Shown here: piece after piece, positions 63,339-64,000 of the stretch | Layout of the letters: every line of letters begins with the position of its first letter | How positions within the stretch are numbered: the stretch's first letter is position 1 | Assembly (NCBI RefSeq): GCF_009469695.1 | Contig: NZ_SSSR01000002.1 | Coordinates: forward strand, 1 to 64,000 | Direction of reading: 5' to 3' | Source: Propionivibrio limicola | GTDB taxonomy: Bacteria > Pseudomonadota > Gammaproteobacteria > Burkholderiales > Rhodocyclaceae | Length of the DNA stretch: 64,000 bases | Notes under the pieces: model-generated | What the model was told of the DNA's origin: nothing | Seen by the model: the letters and a program-made list of their open reading frames with translations, nothing else | Database searches by the model: none | Position numbers and translations under genes: made by a program

Positions 63339-64000
63339 TTACGGCCAGGCACGGGCGCCCCAGATCATGCGCCGGGCGATGAAGTGGCGCAGCGGCGGTA
63401 CGAGGTCGAGTGCGAGCAGGCCCAGTCCGCGCACGGCGTTGAGCGGCGGGATGTCGTTGGAGAAAAGATGCACGATGCCGTGCGTGAACGCCGCGCTGCC
63501 GAGGCGATCCGTTTGGCGGCGGCGAGCGTAGGCGGCGAGCGGCTCCGTGTGGCCCGGATCGTCGCCACCGTGTGCGAGCAGCGTTTCGGCCAGTTCCCAC
63601 GCGTCGCGCAGGCCGAGGTTGAAGCCCTGTCCGGAAACCGGGTGCAGCGTTTGTGCCGTGTTGCCGAGCCAGACCTGGCGTGGCTCGGTGAGCTGTTTGC
63701 GCAGGCGCAGGGCGAGCGGGAAGCTGGCGCGCGGGCCGGTGGCGGTCAGCCGGAGTTGGCCGCTGAACTGGCGGTTGAGCACGGCGAGGAACGCCGCGTC
63801 GTCAAGCGCGAGAATTTCGCGGGCCTTGGCCGGCGGAACGGTGAAGACGACGGCGTAGCCCTTTTCCAGAGGCAGCAGCGCCAGCGGGCCGTCGGGCGTA
63901 AAGCGTTCCCATGCCTGGTGCGAGTGGGGGGTGTCCGGGGTGACTTCGCAAACGATGGCGTGTTGTCCGTAGTCGCGCACGGTAATGTTCGGATCGTCGG
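63339..64000 (-). CDS. FAD-dependent ubiquinone hydroxylase (UbiH/UbiF type), C-terminal part
   Basis: The gene runs off the right edge; about 220 C-terminal codons are present. The reading frame is open to the edge (DDPNITVRDYGQHAIVCEV at the visible start). Family motifs are the second FAD motif LGNTAQTLHPVSGQGFNLGLRDAWELAE and DLVPPLRHFIARRMIWGA. This marks the UbiH/UbiF/VisC flavin monooxygenases of ubiquinone synthesis. Which ring position it hydroxylates cannot be told. Coq7 in the same window makes UbiF less likely. Confidence 0.88.
   Translation of the reverse strand, partial: DDPNITVRDYGQHAIVCEVTPDTPHSHQAWERFTPDGPLALLPLEKGYAVVFTVPPAKAREILALDDAAFLAVLNRQFSGQLRLTATGPRASFPLALRLRKQLTEPRQVWLGNTAQTLHPVSGQGFNLGLRDAWELAETLLAHGGDDPGHTEPLAAYARRRQTDRLGSAAFTHGIVHLFSNDIPPLNAVRGLGLLALDLVPPLRHFIARRMIWGARAWP

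Noticed and set aside
1-64000. CRISPR arrays, tRNA or rRNA genes, insertion sequences, prophage
   Set aside because: No evenly spaced direct repeats, transposase or integrase, phage structural genes or tRNA-like cloverleaf sequences were recognised. The repeats found are single palindromic elements without coding capacity.

Overview
The window is about 64 kb of GC-rich, gene-dense bacterial chromosome with no phage, insertion sequence, CRISPR array, tRNA or rRNA that I could recognise. Gene content and order (dusB-fis-purH-purD, argH beside an AlgZ/AlgR pair followed by hemC-hemD-hemX-hemY, minC-minD-minE, Coq7, ubiquinone FAD hydroxylase) suggest a betaproteobacterium, most likely Rhodocyclales (Dechloromonas/Azonexus type). 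This is inferred from gene content, not from a phylogeny. A cowN gene implies that the organism, or a close relative, fixes nitrogen.

Region 1 (1-8.6 kb): partial serC, panD, a CcsA/YpjD protein divergent from ffh, proS with an overlapping lytic transglycosylase, rppH, a CNP1-like protein, coq7, an OsmC protein and an acetate transporter. Region 2 (8.7-9.8 kb): a CRP/FNR regulator closely resembling the CO sensor CooA, followed 48 bp later by cowN. Region 3 (10-16.3 kb): a molybdenum-cofactor operon moaA-moaC-moaD-moaE-(DUF559)-mobB-mobA-moeA-mogA-thpR, mostly with overlapping start/stop codons. Region 4 (16.4-19.1 kb): a cold-shock protein, a membrane PAS-GGDEF diguanylate cyclase and a DUF3334 protein.

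Region 5 (19.2-30.4 kb, minus strand) is a complete nitrate-assimilation unit: nasT, then nrtA-nrtB-nrtC, a NasB-like flavoprotein, nasA and a single-frame NirB-NirD fusion. The 270 bp ahead of nrtA carry a stacked control region. It has a GCAC-N7-GTGC NtrC-like site, a -24/-12 sigma-54 promoter, two tandem hairpins with the same hexaloop AACGGC, and an intrinsic terminator whose 5' arm overlaps the second hairpin. This is the layout expected for ANTAR (NasT) antitermination. The Mo-cofactor operon next door supplies the cofactor for NasA. Two palindromic repeats sit inside the nas operon.

Region 6 (30.7-39.6 kb): a CPA2 antiporter, a secreted CigR/RcnB-like protein, an EamA transporter, then a five-gene chemosensory-like operon. 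That operon encodes a membrane HAMP-PAS-HPt-ATPase kinase, a short MCP-like protein, two CheX-like proteins sharing the C-terminus GELELF (one with a receiver-like N-terminus), and CheY. Region 7 (39.6-46.3 kb): cydA-cydB-cydX, a universal stress protein, TerC/Alx, a short ribosome hibernation factor and two exported proteins of unknown role. Region 8 (46.4-56.6 kb): argH, algZ/algR, a YbhB protein, a Mut7-C protein overlapping a pyruvyl-transferase-like gene, and hemC-hemD-hemX-hemY. Region 9 (56.6-64 kb, minus): purD, purH, fis, dusB, minE, minD, minC and a partial ubiquinone hydroxylase. Several families of intergenic palindromic repeats are scattered through the window, two of them present twice.
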